A stretch of 64,000 nt of DNA from Calliopsis andreniformis. Its lineage: Eukaryota > Arthropoda > Insecta > Hymenoptera > Andrenidae. The translations under genes and the position numbers were made by a program. The notes beneath the pieces were generated by a model. That model ran no database searches. It saw nothing but the letters and a program-made list of their open reading frames with translations, and had not been told where the DNA came from. Shown here in pieces: positions 1 to 10,954 of this stretch (the stretch's first letter is position 1; each line of letters begins with the position of its first letter). The stretch lies in assembly GCF_051401765.1 (NCBI RefSeq), contig NW_027480547.1, positions 1 to 64,000 on the forward strand, written 5' to 3'.

Positions 1-960
1 GGATCGAGGATTGAGGGTTGTGAATCGAGGACGAGGACTGAGGGTTGAGTATTGATGTTTGAGGTCTGAGGATTGAGGATTGAGGATTGAGAATTGAGGA
101 TTGAGGATTGAGGATTGAGGATTGAAGATTGAGGATTGATGATTGAGGATTGAGGATTGAGGATTGAGGATTGAAGATTGAGGATTGGGTATTGAGGATT
201 GAAGAATGAGGGTTGAGGATTGAAATATGTGAATTGAGGATATTCTATTGAGGATTGAGGATTGACGATTGATTTTTGAGGACTGAGTGCTGAAGATTGA
301 GGATTCAGGATTGAGGATTCGGGATTGAGGTTTGAGGACTGAGGATTGAGGGTTGAGGATTGAGGATTGAGGATTGAGGATTGACGGTTGAAGATTGAGT
401 ATTGAGGATTGAAGATTGAGGATTGAGGATTGAGGATTGAGGATTAAGTATTGAGGATAGAAGATTGAGGATTGGGGACTGAGGATTGAAGATTGATGGT
501 AGAGGATTGAGGATTGACGCTTGAGGATTGAGGATTGAGGATGGAGGATAGAAGAGAGAGGACTGAGTTTTGAGGATTGAAGTATGAGGATTGAGGATTG
601 AGGATAGAGGATTGAGGATTGAAGACTGAGTATAGAGGATTGAGAATTGAGGATTGAGGATTGAATATTGTGTATTGAGGATTGAAGATTGAGGATTCAG
701 TATTGAGGATTGAAGCTTGAGGATTGGGTGTTGAGGATTGAAGAATGAGGATTGTGGATTGAGGATTGCGGATTGAGGATTGAGGATTGAGGATTGAGGA
801 TTGAGGATTGAATATTGATGATTGAAGATTGAGGATTGAGGATTGAGGGTTGTTGATTGAGGACAAGGGCTGAGGGTTGAATATTGATGTTTGAGGTCTG
901 GGGATTGAGGATTGAGGATTGAGAATCGAGGATTGAGGATTGAGGATTGAAGATTGAGGA
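1..960 (+). repeat. B-type leading segment of the array
   Basis: This stretch uses the B vocabulary: GACGAGGACTG near 28, GAAGAATGAGG near 201, the ATATTCT-ATTGAGG landmark near 240 and TTGATTTTTG near 270. Its first roughly 110 bases match 52652 onward (offset 52651). Bases 124-360 match 42700-42936 (offset 42576). Bases 361-960 have no counterpart at the 42.9-kb site, where the alignment jumps by 601 bp. Part of this segment (about 444-866) resembles 26.6-27.0 kb and 37.0-37.4 kb. No gene is present. Confidence 0.85.
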
Positions 961-3900
961 TTGGGTATTGAGGATTGAAGAATGATAATTGAGGGTTGAG
1001 GATTGAAGATTGAAGATTGCAGATTGAGTATTGAGGATTGAAGACTGAGTATTGAGGATTGAGGATTGAGGATTGAGGATTGAGGATTGAGGATTGAGGA
1101 TTGAGGATTGAGTATTGAAGATCGAATATTGAGTATTGAGGATTGAAGATAGAGGATTGAGGATTGAGGGTTGAGGATTGAGGACGAGGACTGACTGTTG
1201 AGGATTGAGGTCTGAAGATTGAGGATTCAGGATTGAGGACTGAGGATTGAGGATTGAGGTTTGAGCATTGAGGATTGAAGATCGAGGACTGGGGATTGAG
1301 GATTGAAGATGGAGGATTAAGGATTGAGGATTGGGGATTGAGGATCTAGGATTTGAGATCGATTATTGAGGATTGAATATTGACGATTGAGGATTGAGGG
1401 TTGAGAATTGAGAATTGAGGATGAGGACTGAGGGTTTAGGATTGAGGATTGAGGAACGAGAATTGAGGATTGAGGATTGAGGATTGAGGATTGAGGATTG
1501 AGGATTGAGGATTGAGGATTGAGGATTGAAGATTGAGTATTGAGGATTGAAGACTGACGATTGAGGATTGAGAATTGAGGATTGGGGATTGAGGATTGAG
1601 CATTGAATATTGAGGATTGAGGTTTGAGGACGGAGGATTGAGGATTGAGGATTGAGGATTGAGGATTGAGGATTGAGGATTGAGGATTTTGGATTGAAGA
1701 TTGAGGATTGAGGATTGAGCATTGAGGATTGAGGGTTGAGTATTGAGGGTTGGAGGTTGTGGACTCAGGATAGATGATTGAATATTGAGGACTGAGTTTT
1801 GAGGATAGAGTATTGAGAATTGATGTTTGAGAACTAAGATTTGATGATTGAAGATTGAGGATTGAGTATTGAAAACTGAGAACTGAGGTTTTCCTCTTGA
1901 GTATTGAGAATTGAGAATTGGGGATTGAGGTGTGAGGATAGACGATTGAGGAGTGTAGATTGAGGACTGAGGCTTGAGGATTGAGGTTTGAGGATTGATA
2001 ATTCAGGATTATGGATTGAAGATTGAGGATTGAGGATTGAGGATTGAGGATTGAGGATTGAGGATAGAGGATTGAGGATTGAGGATTGAAGATTGAGGAT
2101 TGGTGGTTGAGTATTGAAGATTGAGGATTGGGAATTGATGATTGAGAATTGAGGATTGGGGATTGAGGATTGAGCATTGAATATTGAGGATTGAGGTTTG
2201 AGGACGGAGGATTGAGGATTGAGGATTGAGGATTGAGGATTGCGGTTAGAGGTTAGAGAACTGAGGATTGAGGATCTAGGATTGAGGATTGAGCATTGTG
2301 GGCTGAGTATTGAGGATTGAAGGTTGAGGACTGAGGATTGACGATTGAATATTGAGGACTGGGTGTTGTGGATAGAGTGTTTAGAATTGATGTTTGAGGA
2401 CTAAGGTTTGAAAATTGAATATTGAGGATTGAGTATTGAAGACTGAGAATTGAGGGTATTCTACTGATGATTGAGGATTGAGGATTGAGGATTGAGGATT
2501 GATGGTTGAGACTGTGGGTTGAGGATTGCGCGTTGAGGATTGAGGATTGAAGGTTGAGGATTGAGGATTGATGGTGAAGATTCAGGTGTGAGAATTGAGG
2601 ATGGAGGATTGAGGACTGAGGTTTGAGAATTGAGGATAGACAATTCAATTTTGGGGATTGAGGATTGAGGATTGTGTACTGAGGATTGAGGATTGAGGAC
2701 TGAGGATTGATGATTGAGGGTTGAGGATTGAGTATTGAGGACTGATGATTGAGGATTGAGGATTGAGGATTGAGGGCTGATTACTGCGGGCTGAGAGTTG
2801 AGGATTGAGGATTGGGGATTGAGGATTCAAGATTGAGGATAGAGGATTGAGTATTGAAGACTGAGGACAGAGGCTTGAGGACTGAGTATTGAGGATTGAG
2901 TATTGAGGATTGAGGATTGAGGATTGAAGACTGAGAATTGAGAATTGATGATTGAGGATTGAGGACTGAGGATTGAGGGTTGAGCATTGAATATTGAGGA
3001 CTGAAGATTCAGGACGGAGGATTGAGGATTGAGGATTGTCGATTGAGGATTGAGGATTCAGAATTGAGGATTGAGTGTTGGGTATTGAGTATTGAACATT
3101 GAGGACGGAGGATTGAGAATTGAGTATTGAGGATTGAGGATTGAGGATTGAGGATTGAGGATTGAGGATTGAGGATTGAGGATTGAGGATTGAGTATTGA
3201 GGATTCAGGATTGAGGATTGAGGATTGAGGATTGAGGATTGAGGGCTGAGTATTGAGGATTGAAGGTTGAGGATTGAGGATTGACGATTGAATATTGAGG
3301 ACTGGGTGTTGAGGATAGAGTGTTGAGAATTGATGTTTGTGGACTAAGATTCGAAGATTGAATGTTGAGGATTGATGTTGGAGAATGTGGTTTGAGAATT
3401 GAGGATGGAGGGTTGAGGACTGAGGTTTGAGAATTACGGATTGACAATTCAATTATGGGGAATGAGAATTGAGGATTGTGTATTGAGGATTGAGGATTGA
3501 GGATTGATGATTGAGGATTGAGGATTGAGGATTGAGGATTGAGGTTAGAGGTTAGAGAACAGAGGATTGAGGATTGAGGATTGAGGATTGAGCATTGAGG
3601 GCTGAGTATTGAGGATTGAAGGTTGAGGACTGAGGATTGACGATTGAATATTGAGGACTGGGTGTTGTGGATAGAGTGTTGAGAATTGATGTTTGAGGAC
3701 TAAGATTTGAAAATTGAAGATTGAGGATTGAGTATTGAAGACTGAGAATTGAGGATATTCTACTGATGATTGAGGATTGAGGATTGAGGATTGAGGATTA
3801 ATGGTTGAGACGGTGGGTTGAGGATTGAGCATTGAGGATTGAGGATTGAGGATTCAGGATTGCGGATTGAAGATTGAGGATTGAGGATTGAGGATTGAGG

Positions 3901-5521
3901 ATTGAGTATTGAGGATTGAGGATTGAGGATTGAGGATTGAAGATTGAGGGTTGATATTTGAGTATTGAAGGTTGAGGATTGGGAATTGATGATTGAGAAT
4001 TGAGGATTGGGGATTGAGGATTGAGCATTGAATATTGAGGATTGAGGTTTGAGGACGGAGGATTGAGGATTGAGGATTGAGGATTGAGGATTGAGGTTAG
4101 AGGTCAGAGAACTGAGGATTGAGGATTGAGGATTGAGGATTGAGCATTGTGGGCTGAGTATTGAGGATTGAAGGTTGAGGACTGAGGATTGACGATTGAA
4201 TATTGAGGACTGGGTGCTGTGGATAGAGTGTTTAGAATTGATGTTTGAGGACTAAGATTTGAAAATTGAAGATTGAGGATTGAGTATTGAAGACTGAGAA
4301 TTGAGGATATTCTACTGATGATTGAGGATTGAGGATTGAGGATTGAGGATCGAGGATTGAGGATTGAGGATTGAGGATTGAGGATTTTGTATTGAGGATT
4401 GATGATTGAGGTTGGGGATTGAGTATTGAGGACAGATGATTGAGGATTGAGGATTGAGTATTGAGGGCTGATTACTGAGGGTTGAGGGTTGAGGGTTGAG
4501 GATTCAGGATTGAGTATTGAAGACTGAGGACAGAGGGTTGAGGACTGAGTATTGAAGATTGAGGATTGAGGATTGAGGATTCATTGTTGAGGATTGAGGA
4601 TTGAAGATTGAGGATTCAGGATCGAGGATTGTGTATTGTATACTGATAGTTGAGGATTGAGTGTTGTGATTGAGGATTGATGATTGATTATTGAGGACTG
4701 AAGTTTGAGGAATGAGGATTGAGGATTGAGGATTGAGGATTGAGGACTGAGGGCTGAGGATTGAGGTTTGAGAATTGAGGATTGACAATTGAATATTGAG
4801 GATAGTGGCTTGATGACTGAGGATTGAGGATTGAGGATTCAGGATTGAGAATTGAGGATTGAGGATTGAGAACGGAGGATTGAGGATTGAGTATTGAGGA
4901 TTGAGGACTGAGGATTGAGGATTGAGGATTAAGGATTGAGGATTGAGGATTGAGGATTAAGGATTGAGGATTGAGGATTGAGGATTGAGGTCTGAGTGTT
5001 GAGGATTGAAGGTTGAGGACTGAGGATTGACGATTGAATATTGAGGACTGGGTGTTGAGGATAGAGTGTTGAGAATTGATGTTTGAGGACTAAGATATGA
5101 AGATTGAAGGTTGAGGATTGAGTATTGAAGACTGAGAATTGAGGATATTCTGCTGATGATTGAGGATTGCGAATTGAGGGTTGAGGATTAATGGTTGAGA
5201 CTGTGGGTTGAGGATTGAGCGTTGAGAATTGAGGATTGAGGATTGAGGATTGACGATTGAGGATTGAGGATTGAGGATTTTGGATTGAGGATTGAGCATT
5301 GAGGATTGAGGATTTAGGATTGAGTATTGAGGATTGAGGATTGAGGATTGAAGACTGAGAATTGAGAATTGATGATTGAGGATTGAGGATTGAGGTTTGA
5401 GGGTTGAGCATTGAATATTGAGGACTGAAGACTGAGGACAGAGGGTTGAGGACTGAGTATTGAGGATTGAGGATTGAGTATTGAGGATTCAGCATTGAGG
5501 ATTGAGGATTGAGGATTGAGG
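961..5521 (+). repeat. A-type segment, left member of a ~42-kb-spaced long-range duplication
   Basis: Variant order here parallels 42936-47280. The offset drifts from 41975 (bases 961-1189) to 41968 (about 2177-2648), then to 42038 (3452-4028) and 42040 (about 5090). The drift reflects whole-heptad gains or losses: one unit near 1.5 kb and a net ten units between 2.65 and 3.45 kb. GTTAGAG doublets near 2245, 3542 and 4095 and ATATTCT-ACTGATG landmarks near 2456, 3733 and 4306 mark it as type A. The transition from B to A near 1180-1440 is repeated at 43155-43400 and 53494-53750. No gene is present. Confidence 0.85.
1815..1902 (+). repeat. Diverged 88-bp landmark module with TTTTCCTCTT
   Basis: This 88-bp block begins GAGAATTGATGTTTG and ends in the landmark position, but carries TTTTCCT-CTTGAGT where most copies carry ATATTCT-ACTGATG. 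The pyrimidine run at 1889-1898 is one of the few C-containing tracts on the + strand. The same version recurs at 43783-43870, 49174-49261 and 56894-56981 (the last with CTTTCCTCTT), so it is an inherited module variant, not a sequencing error. Confidence 0.85.
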
Positions 5522-5935
5522 ATTGAGGGCTGAGTATTGAGGATTGAAGGTTGAGGACTGAGGATTGACGATTGAATATTGAGGACTGGGTGTTGTGGAT
5601 AGAGTGTTGAGAATTGATGTTTGAGGACTAAGATTTGAAAATTGAAGATTGAGGATTGAGTATTGAAGACTGAGAATTGAGGATATTCTACTGATGATTG
5701 AGGATTGAGGATTGAGTATTGAGGATTGAGGATTGAGGATTGAGGATTGAGGATTTTGGATTGAGGATTGATGATTGAGGGTTGGGGATTGAGTATTGAG
5801 GACTGATGATTGAGGATTGAGGATTCAGGATTGAGGGCTGATTACTGAGGGTTGAGGGTTGAGGGTTGAGGATTGAGGATTGAGTATTGAAGACTGAGGA
5901 CAGAGGGTTGAGGACTGAGTATTGAGGATTGAGGA
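5522..5935 (+). repeat. Nested ~0.41-kb module repeated at +1105 bp
   Basis: This module starts at a CATTGAGGGCTGAG boundary and runs past the GATTTTG unit and the tandem GGGTTGA block. It recurs at 6627-7040 with the same unit order. It is the start of each higher-order copy and reappears at 10955, 12060, 16388 and 19667. The third copy of the 5433-bp repeat begins at the second instance, which shows that this internal homology was used to misalign copies. Confidence 0.8.
5835..5865 (+). other. Four-GGG-tract motif (candidate G-quadruplex), recurrent
   Basis: GGG tracts lie at 5835-5837, 5849-5851, 5856-5858 and 5863-5865, with loops of 11, 4 and 4 bases. The last three come from tandem GGGTTGA units, whereas most of the array has only GG pairs. 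The same arrangement recurs at about 6940, 11268, 12373, 16701, 19980, 58658 and 61995. It fits the general pattern for a three-tetrad G-quadruplex, with one long loop. Folding or function is inference only. Confidence 0.5.
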
Positions 5936-6713
5936 TTGAGTATTGAGGATTGAGAATTGAGTATTGAGGATTGAGGATTGAGGATTGAGGATTGAGGATT
6001 GAGGATTGAGGATTGAGGGTTGAGGATTGAGTATTGAGGATTCAGCATTGAGGATTGAGGATTGAGGATTGAGGATTGAGGGCTGAGTATTGAGGATTGA
6101 AGGTTGAGGGTTGAGGATTGACGATTGAATATTGAGGACTGGGTGTTGAGGATAGAGTGTTGAGAATTCATGTTTGTGGACTAAGATTCGAAGATTGAAG
6201 ATTAAGGATTGATGTTGAAGATTGTGGTTTGAGAATTGAGGATGGAGCGTTGAGGACTGAGGTTTGAGAATTAAGGATTGACAATTCAATTATGGGGATT
6301 GAGAATTGAGGATTGTGTATTGAGGATTGAGGATTGAGGATTGATGATTGAGGGTTGGGGATTGAGTATTGAGGATTGAGGATTGAGGATTCAGGATTGA
6401 GGATTGATGATTGAGGATTGAAGATTGAGGATTGATGATTGAGTATTGAAGATAGAGGATTGGGAATGGATGATTGAGAATTGAGGATTGGGGATTGAGG
6501 ATTGAGCATTGAATATTGAGGATTGAGGTTTGAAGACGGAGGATTGAGGATTGAGGATTGAGGATTGAGGATTGAGGTTAGAGGTTAGAGAGCTGAGGTT
6601 TGATGATTGAGGATTGAGGATTGAGCATTGAGGGCTGAGTATTGAGGATTGAAGGTTGAGGACTGAGGATTGACGATTGAATATTGAGGACTGGGTGTTG
6701 TGGATAGAGTGTT

Positions 6714-6801
6714 GAGAATTGATGTTTGAGGACTAAGATTTGAAAATTGAAGATTGAGGATTGAGTATTGAAGACTGAGAATTGAGGATATTCTACTGAT
6801 G
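6714..6801 (+). repeat. 88-bp landmark module, A-type exemplar
   Basis: The module starts GAGAATTGATGTTTG and ends GGATATTCTACTGATG. It consists of twelve consecutive 7-bp units plus four bases, with no register slip, and most units differ from the consensus. Equivalent modules have landmarks near 3733, 4306, 5684, 7528, 8145, 9445, 11115, 12222, 12963, 13579, 14878, 16550, 17292, 17906, 19828, 45792, 46345, 48415, 49765, 51859, 56199, 58295, 59249, 59865, 61848, 62586 and 63202. A GCTGATG version sits near 5145, 8829, 14265, 18598, 47187 and 60716. It is the most recognisable recurrent unit of the A domains. Confidence 0.85.
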
Positions 6802-7607
6802 ATTGAGGATTGAGGATTGAGTATTGAGGATTGAGGATTGAGGATTGAGGATTGAGGATTTTGGATTGAGGATTGATGATTGAGGGTTGGGGATTGAGTA
6901 TTGAGGACTGATGATTGAGGATTGAGGATTCAGGATTGAGGGCTGATTACTGAGGGTTGAGGGTTGAGGGTTGAGGATTGAGGATTGAGTATTGAAGACT
7001 GAGGACAGAGGCTTGAGGACTGAGTATTGAGGATTGAGGACTGAGGATTGAGGATTGATGGTTGAGGATTGAGAATTGAAGATTGAGGATTCAGGATCGA
7101 GGATTGAGTATTGTATACTGATAGTTGAGGATTGAGTGTTGTGAATTGAGGATTGATCATTGATTATTGAGGACTGAAGTTTGAGGAATGTGGATTGAGG
7201 ATTGAGGATTGAGGATTGAGGACTGAGGGCTGAGGATTGAGGTTTGAGAATTGAGGATTGACAATTGAATATTGAGGATTGTGGCTTGATGACTGAGGAT
7301 TGAGGATTGAGGATTCAGGATTGAGAATTGAGGATTGAGGATTGAGGACGGGGGATTGAGTATTGAGTATTGAGGATTGAGTGCTGAGGATTGAAGCTTG
7401 AGGACTGAGGATTGACGATTGAATATTGAGGACTGGGTGTTGAGGATAGAGTGTTGAGAATTGATGTTTGAGGACTAAGATTTGAAGATTGAAGGTTGAG
7501 GATTGAGTATTGAAGACTGAGAATTGAGGATATTCTACTGATGATTGAGGATTGCGAATTGAGGGTTGAGGATTAATGGTTGAGACTGTGGGTTGAGGAT
7601 TGAGCAT

Positions 7608-8652
7608 TGAGGATTGAGGATTGAGGATTGAGGATTGAGGATTGAGGATTGATGGTTGAGGATTGAGGATTGAAGATTGAGGATTCAGGATCGAGTATTG
7701 AGTATTGTATACTGATAGTTGAGGTATGAGTGTTGTGAATTGAGGATTGATCATTGATTATTGAGGACTGAAGTTTGAGGAATGAGGATTGAGGATTGAG
7801 GGTTGAGGATTGAGGACTGAGGGCTGAGGATTGAGGTTTGAGAATTGAGGATTGACAATTGAATATTGAGGATTGTGGCTTGATGACTGAGGATTGAGGA
7901 TTGAGGATTCAGGATTGAGAATTGAGGATTGAGGATTGAGGACGGAGGATTGAGGATTGAGTATTGAGGATTGAGGATTGAGCACTGTGGGCTGAGTATT
8001 GAGGATTGAAGGTTGAGGACTGAGGATTGACTATTGAATATTGAGGATTGGGTGTTGTGGATAGAGTGTTTAGAATTGATGTTTGAGGACTAAGATTTGA
8101 AAATTGACGATTGAGGATTGAGTATTGAAGACTGAGAATTGAGGATATTCTACTGATGATTGAGGATTGAGGATTGAGGGTTGAGGATTGAGGATTGAGG
8201 ATTGAGGATTGAGGATTGAGGATTTTGGATTGAGGATTGATGATTGAGGGTTGGGGATTGAGTATTGAGGACAGATGATTGAGGATTGAGGATTGAGGAT
8301 TGAGGATTGAATATTGAGTATTGAGAATTGAAGATAGAGGATTGAGGATTGAGGGTTGAGGATTGAGGACGAGGACTGACGGTTGAGGATTCAGGTTTGA
8401 GGATTGAGGATTCAGGATTGAGGATTGAGGACTGAGGGCTGAGGATTGAGGTTTGAGAATTGAGGATTGACAATTGAATATTGAGGATAGTGGCTTGATG
8501 ACTGAGGATTGAGGATTGAGGATTCAGGATTGAGAATTGAGGATTGAGGATTGAGAACGGAGGATTGAGGATTGAGTATTGAGGATTGAGGACTGAGGAT
8601 TGAGGATTGAGGATTAAGGATTGAGGATTGAGGATTGAGGATTAAGGATTGA
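7608..8652 (+). repeat. Nested duplication with 1300-bp offset, member 1
   Basis: About 1045 bp here reappear at 8908-9952 with no difference that I noticed. Homology extends leftward to about 7300, with a few substitutions, such as the landmark CTACTG near 7528 versus CTGCTG near 8829. The pair sits inside the 5433-bp unit and was carried along with it, appearing again at about 13041-14085 and 14341-15385. The 1300-bp event is therefore older than the 5433-bp amplification. Confidence 0.85.
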
Positions 8653-8907
8653 GGATTGAGGATTGAGGATTGAGGTCTGAGTGTTGAGGATTGAAGGTTG
8701 AGGACTGAGGATTGACGATTGAATATTGAGGACTGGGTGTTGAGGATAGAGTGTTGAGAATTGATGTTTGAGGACTAAGATATGAAGATTGAAGGTTGAG
8801 GATTGAGTATTGAAGACTGAGAATTGAGGATATTCTGCTGATGATTGAGGATTGCGAATTGAGGGTTGAGGATTAATGGTTGAGTCTGTGGGTTGAGGAT
8901 TGAGGAT

Positions 8908-9952
8908 TGAGGATTGAGGATTGAGGATTGAGGATTGAGGATTGAGGATTGATGGTTGAGGATTGAGGATTGAAGATTGAGGATTCAGGATCGAGTATTG
9001 AGTATTGTATACTGATAGTTGAGGTATGAGTGTTGTGAATTGAGGATTGATCATTGATTATTGAGGACTGAAGTTTGAGGAATGAGGATTGAGGATTGAG
9101 GGTTGAGGATTGAGGACTGAGGGCTGAGGATTGAGGTTTGAGAATTGAGGATTGACAATTGAATATTGAGGATTGTGGCTTGATGACTGAGGATTGAGGA
9201 TTGAGGATTCAGGATTGAGAATTGAGGATTGAGGATTGAGGACGGAGGATTGAGGATTGAGTATTGAGGATTGAGGATTGAGCACTGTGGGCTGAGTATT
9301 GAGGATTGAAGGTTGAGGACTGAGGATTGACTATTGAATATTGAGGATTGGGTGTTGTGGATAGAGTGTTTAGAATTGATGTTTGAGGACTAAGATTTGA
9401 AAATTGACGATTGAGGATTGAGTATTGAAGACTGAGAATTGAGGATATTCTACTGATGATTGAGGATTGAGGATTGAGGGTTGAGGATTGAGGATTGAGG
9501 ATTGAGGATTGAGGATTGAGGATTTTGGATTGAGGATTGATGATTGAGGGTTGGGGATTGAGTATTGAGGACAGATGATTGAGGATTGAGGATTGAGGAT
9601 TGAGGATTGAATATTGAGTATTGAGAATTGAAGATAGAGGATTGAGGATTGAGGGTTGAGGATTGAGGACGAGGACTGACGGTTGAGGATTCAGGTTTGA
9701 GGATTGAGGATTCAGGATTGAGGATTGAGGACTGAGGGCTGAGGATTGAGGTTTGAGAATTGAGGATTGACAATTGAATATTGAGGATAGTGGCTTGATG
9801 ACTGAGGATTGAGGATTGAGGATTCAGGATTGAGAATTGAGGATTGAGGATTGAGAACGGAGGATTGAGGATTGAGTATTGAGGATTGAGGACTGAGGAT
9901 TGAGGATTGAGGATTAAGGATTGAGGATTGAGGATTGAGGATTAAGGATTGA
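8908..9952 (+). repeat. Nested duplication with 1300-bp offset, member 2
   Basis: This is the right-hand partner of 7608-8652. The match ends near 9953, where this copy runs into a GAGAATTGAGG context and its partner into the GGTCTGAG context. The abrupt loss of match marks a recombination boundary inside the array. Confidence 0.85.
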
Positions 9953-10954
9953 GAATTGAGGATTGAGGATTGAGGATTGACGATTGAGGATTGAGGATTG
10001 AGGATTTTGGATTGAGGATTGAGCATTGAGGATTGAGGATTTAGGATTGAGTATTGAGGATTGAGGATTGAGGATTGAAGACTGAGAATTGAGAATTGAT
10101 GATTGAGGATTGAGGATTGAGGTTTGAGGGTTGAGCATTGAATATTGAGGACTGAAGATTGAGGACGGAGGATTGAGGATTGAGGATTGTCGATTGAGGA
10201 TTGAGGATTGTCGATTGAGGATTGAGGATTCAGAATTGAGGATTGAGTGTTGGGTATTGAGTATTGTACATTGAGGACGGAGGATTGAGAATTGAGTATT
10301 GAGGATTGAGGATTGAGGATTGAGGATTGAGGATTGAGGATTGAGGATTGAGGATTGAGGATTGAGTATTGAGGATTCAGCATTGAGGATTGAGGATTGA
10401 GGATTGAGGATTGAGGGCTGAGTATTGAGGATTGAAGGTTGAGGGTTGAGGATTGACGATTGAATATTGAGGACTGGGTGTTGAGGATAGAGTGTTGAGA
10501 ATTCATGTTTGTGGACTAAGATTCGAAGATTGAAGATTAAGGATTGATGTTGAAGATTGTGGTTTGAGAATTGAGGATGGAGCGTTGAGGACTGAGGTTT
10601 GAGAATTAAGGATTGACAATTCAATTATGGGGATTGAGAATTGAGGATTGTGTATTGAGGATTGAGGATTGAGGATTGATGATTGAGGGTTGGGGATTGA
10701 GTATTGAGGATTGAGGATTGAGGATTCAGGATTGAGGATTGATGATTGAGGATTGAAGATTGAGGATTGATGATTGAGTATTGAAGATAGAGGATTGGGA
10801 ATGGATGATTGAGAATTGAGGATTGGGGATTGAGGATTGAGGATTGAGGTTAGAGGTTTGAAGACGGAGGATTGAGGATTGAGGATTGAGGATTGAGGAT
10901 TGAGGTTAGAGGTTAGAGAGCTGAGGATTGATGATTGAGGATTGAGGATTGAGC

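Larger units (their letters stand above)
5522..10954 (+). repeat. 5433-bp higher-order repeat, copy 1
   Basis: This block is followed directly by a second copy at offset 5433. I compared the variant order across the block and noticed only two base differences: T at 6404 versus C at 11837, and T at 10267 versus A at 15700. Upstream of about 5522 the match is lost. It contains A-type landmarks near 5684, 6788, 7528, 8145, 8829 and 9445, a GTTAGAG doublet near 6586 and nested 1105-bp and 1300-bp duplications. The period 5433 is 7 x 776 + 1, so the unit carries net register slips. No gene is present. Confidence 0.93.

Noticed and set aside
2245..2262. GTTAGAG doublet as part of a plant-type telomere (TTTAGGG) insertion
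   Set aside because: Only two units occur each time, the sequence differs from TTTAGGG and the surrounding register is unbroken. It is a domain-A variant pair.
5144..5160. Promoter-like ATATTCT or TATTCT elements at the landmark modules
   Set aside because: A TATA-like 7-mer repeated within satellite DNA has no nearby gene, start site or partner element. It is better described as a conserved unit variant.
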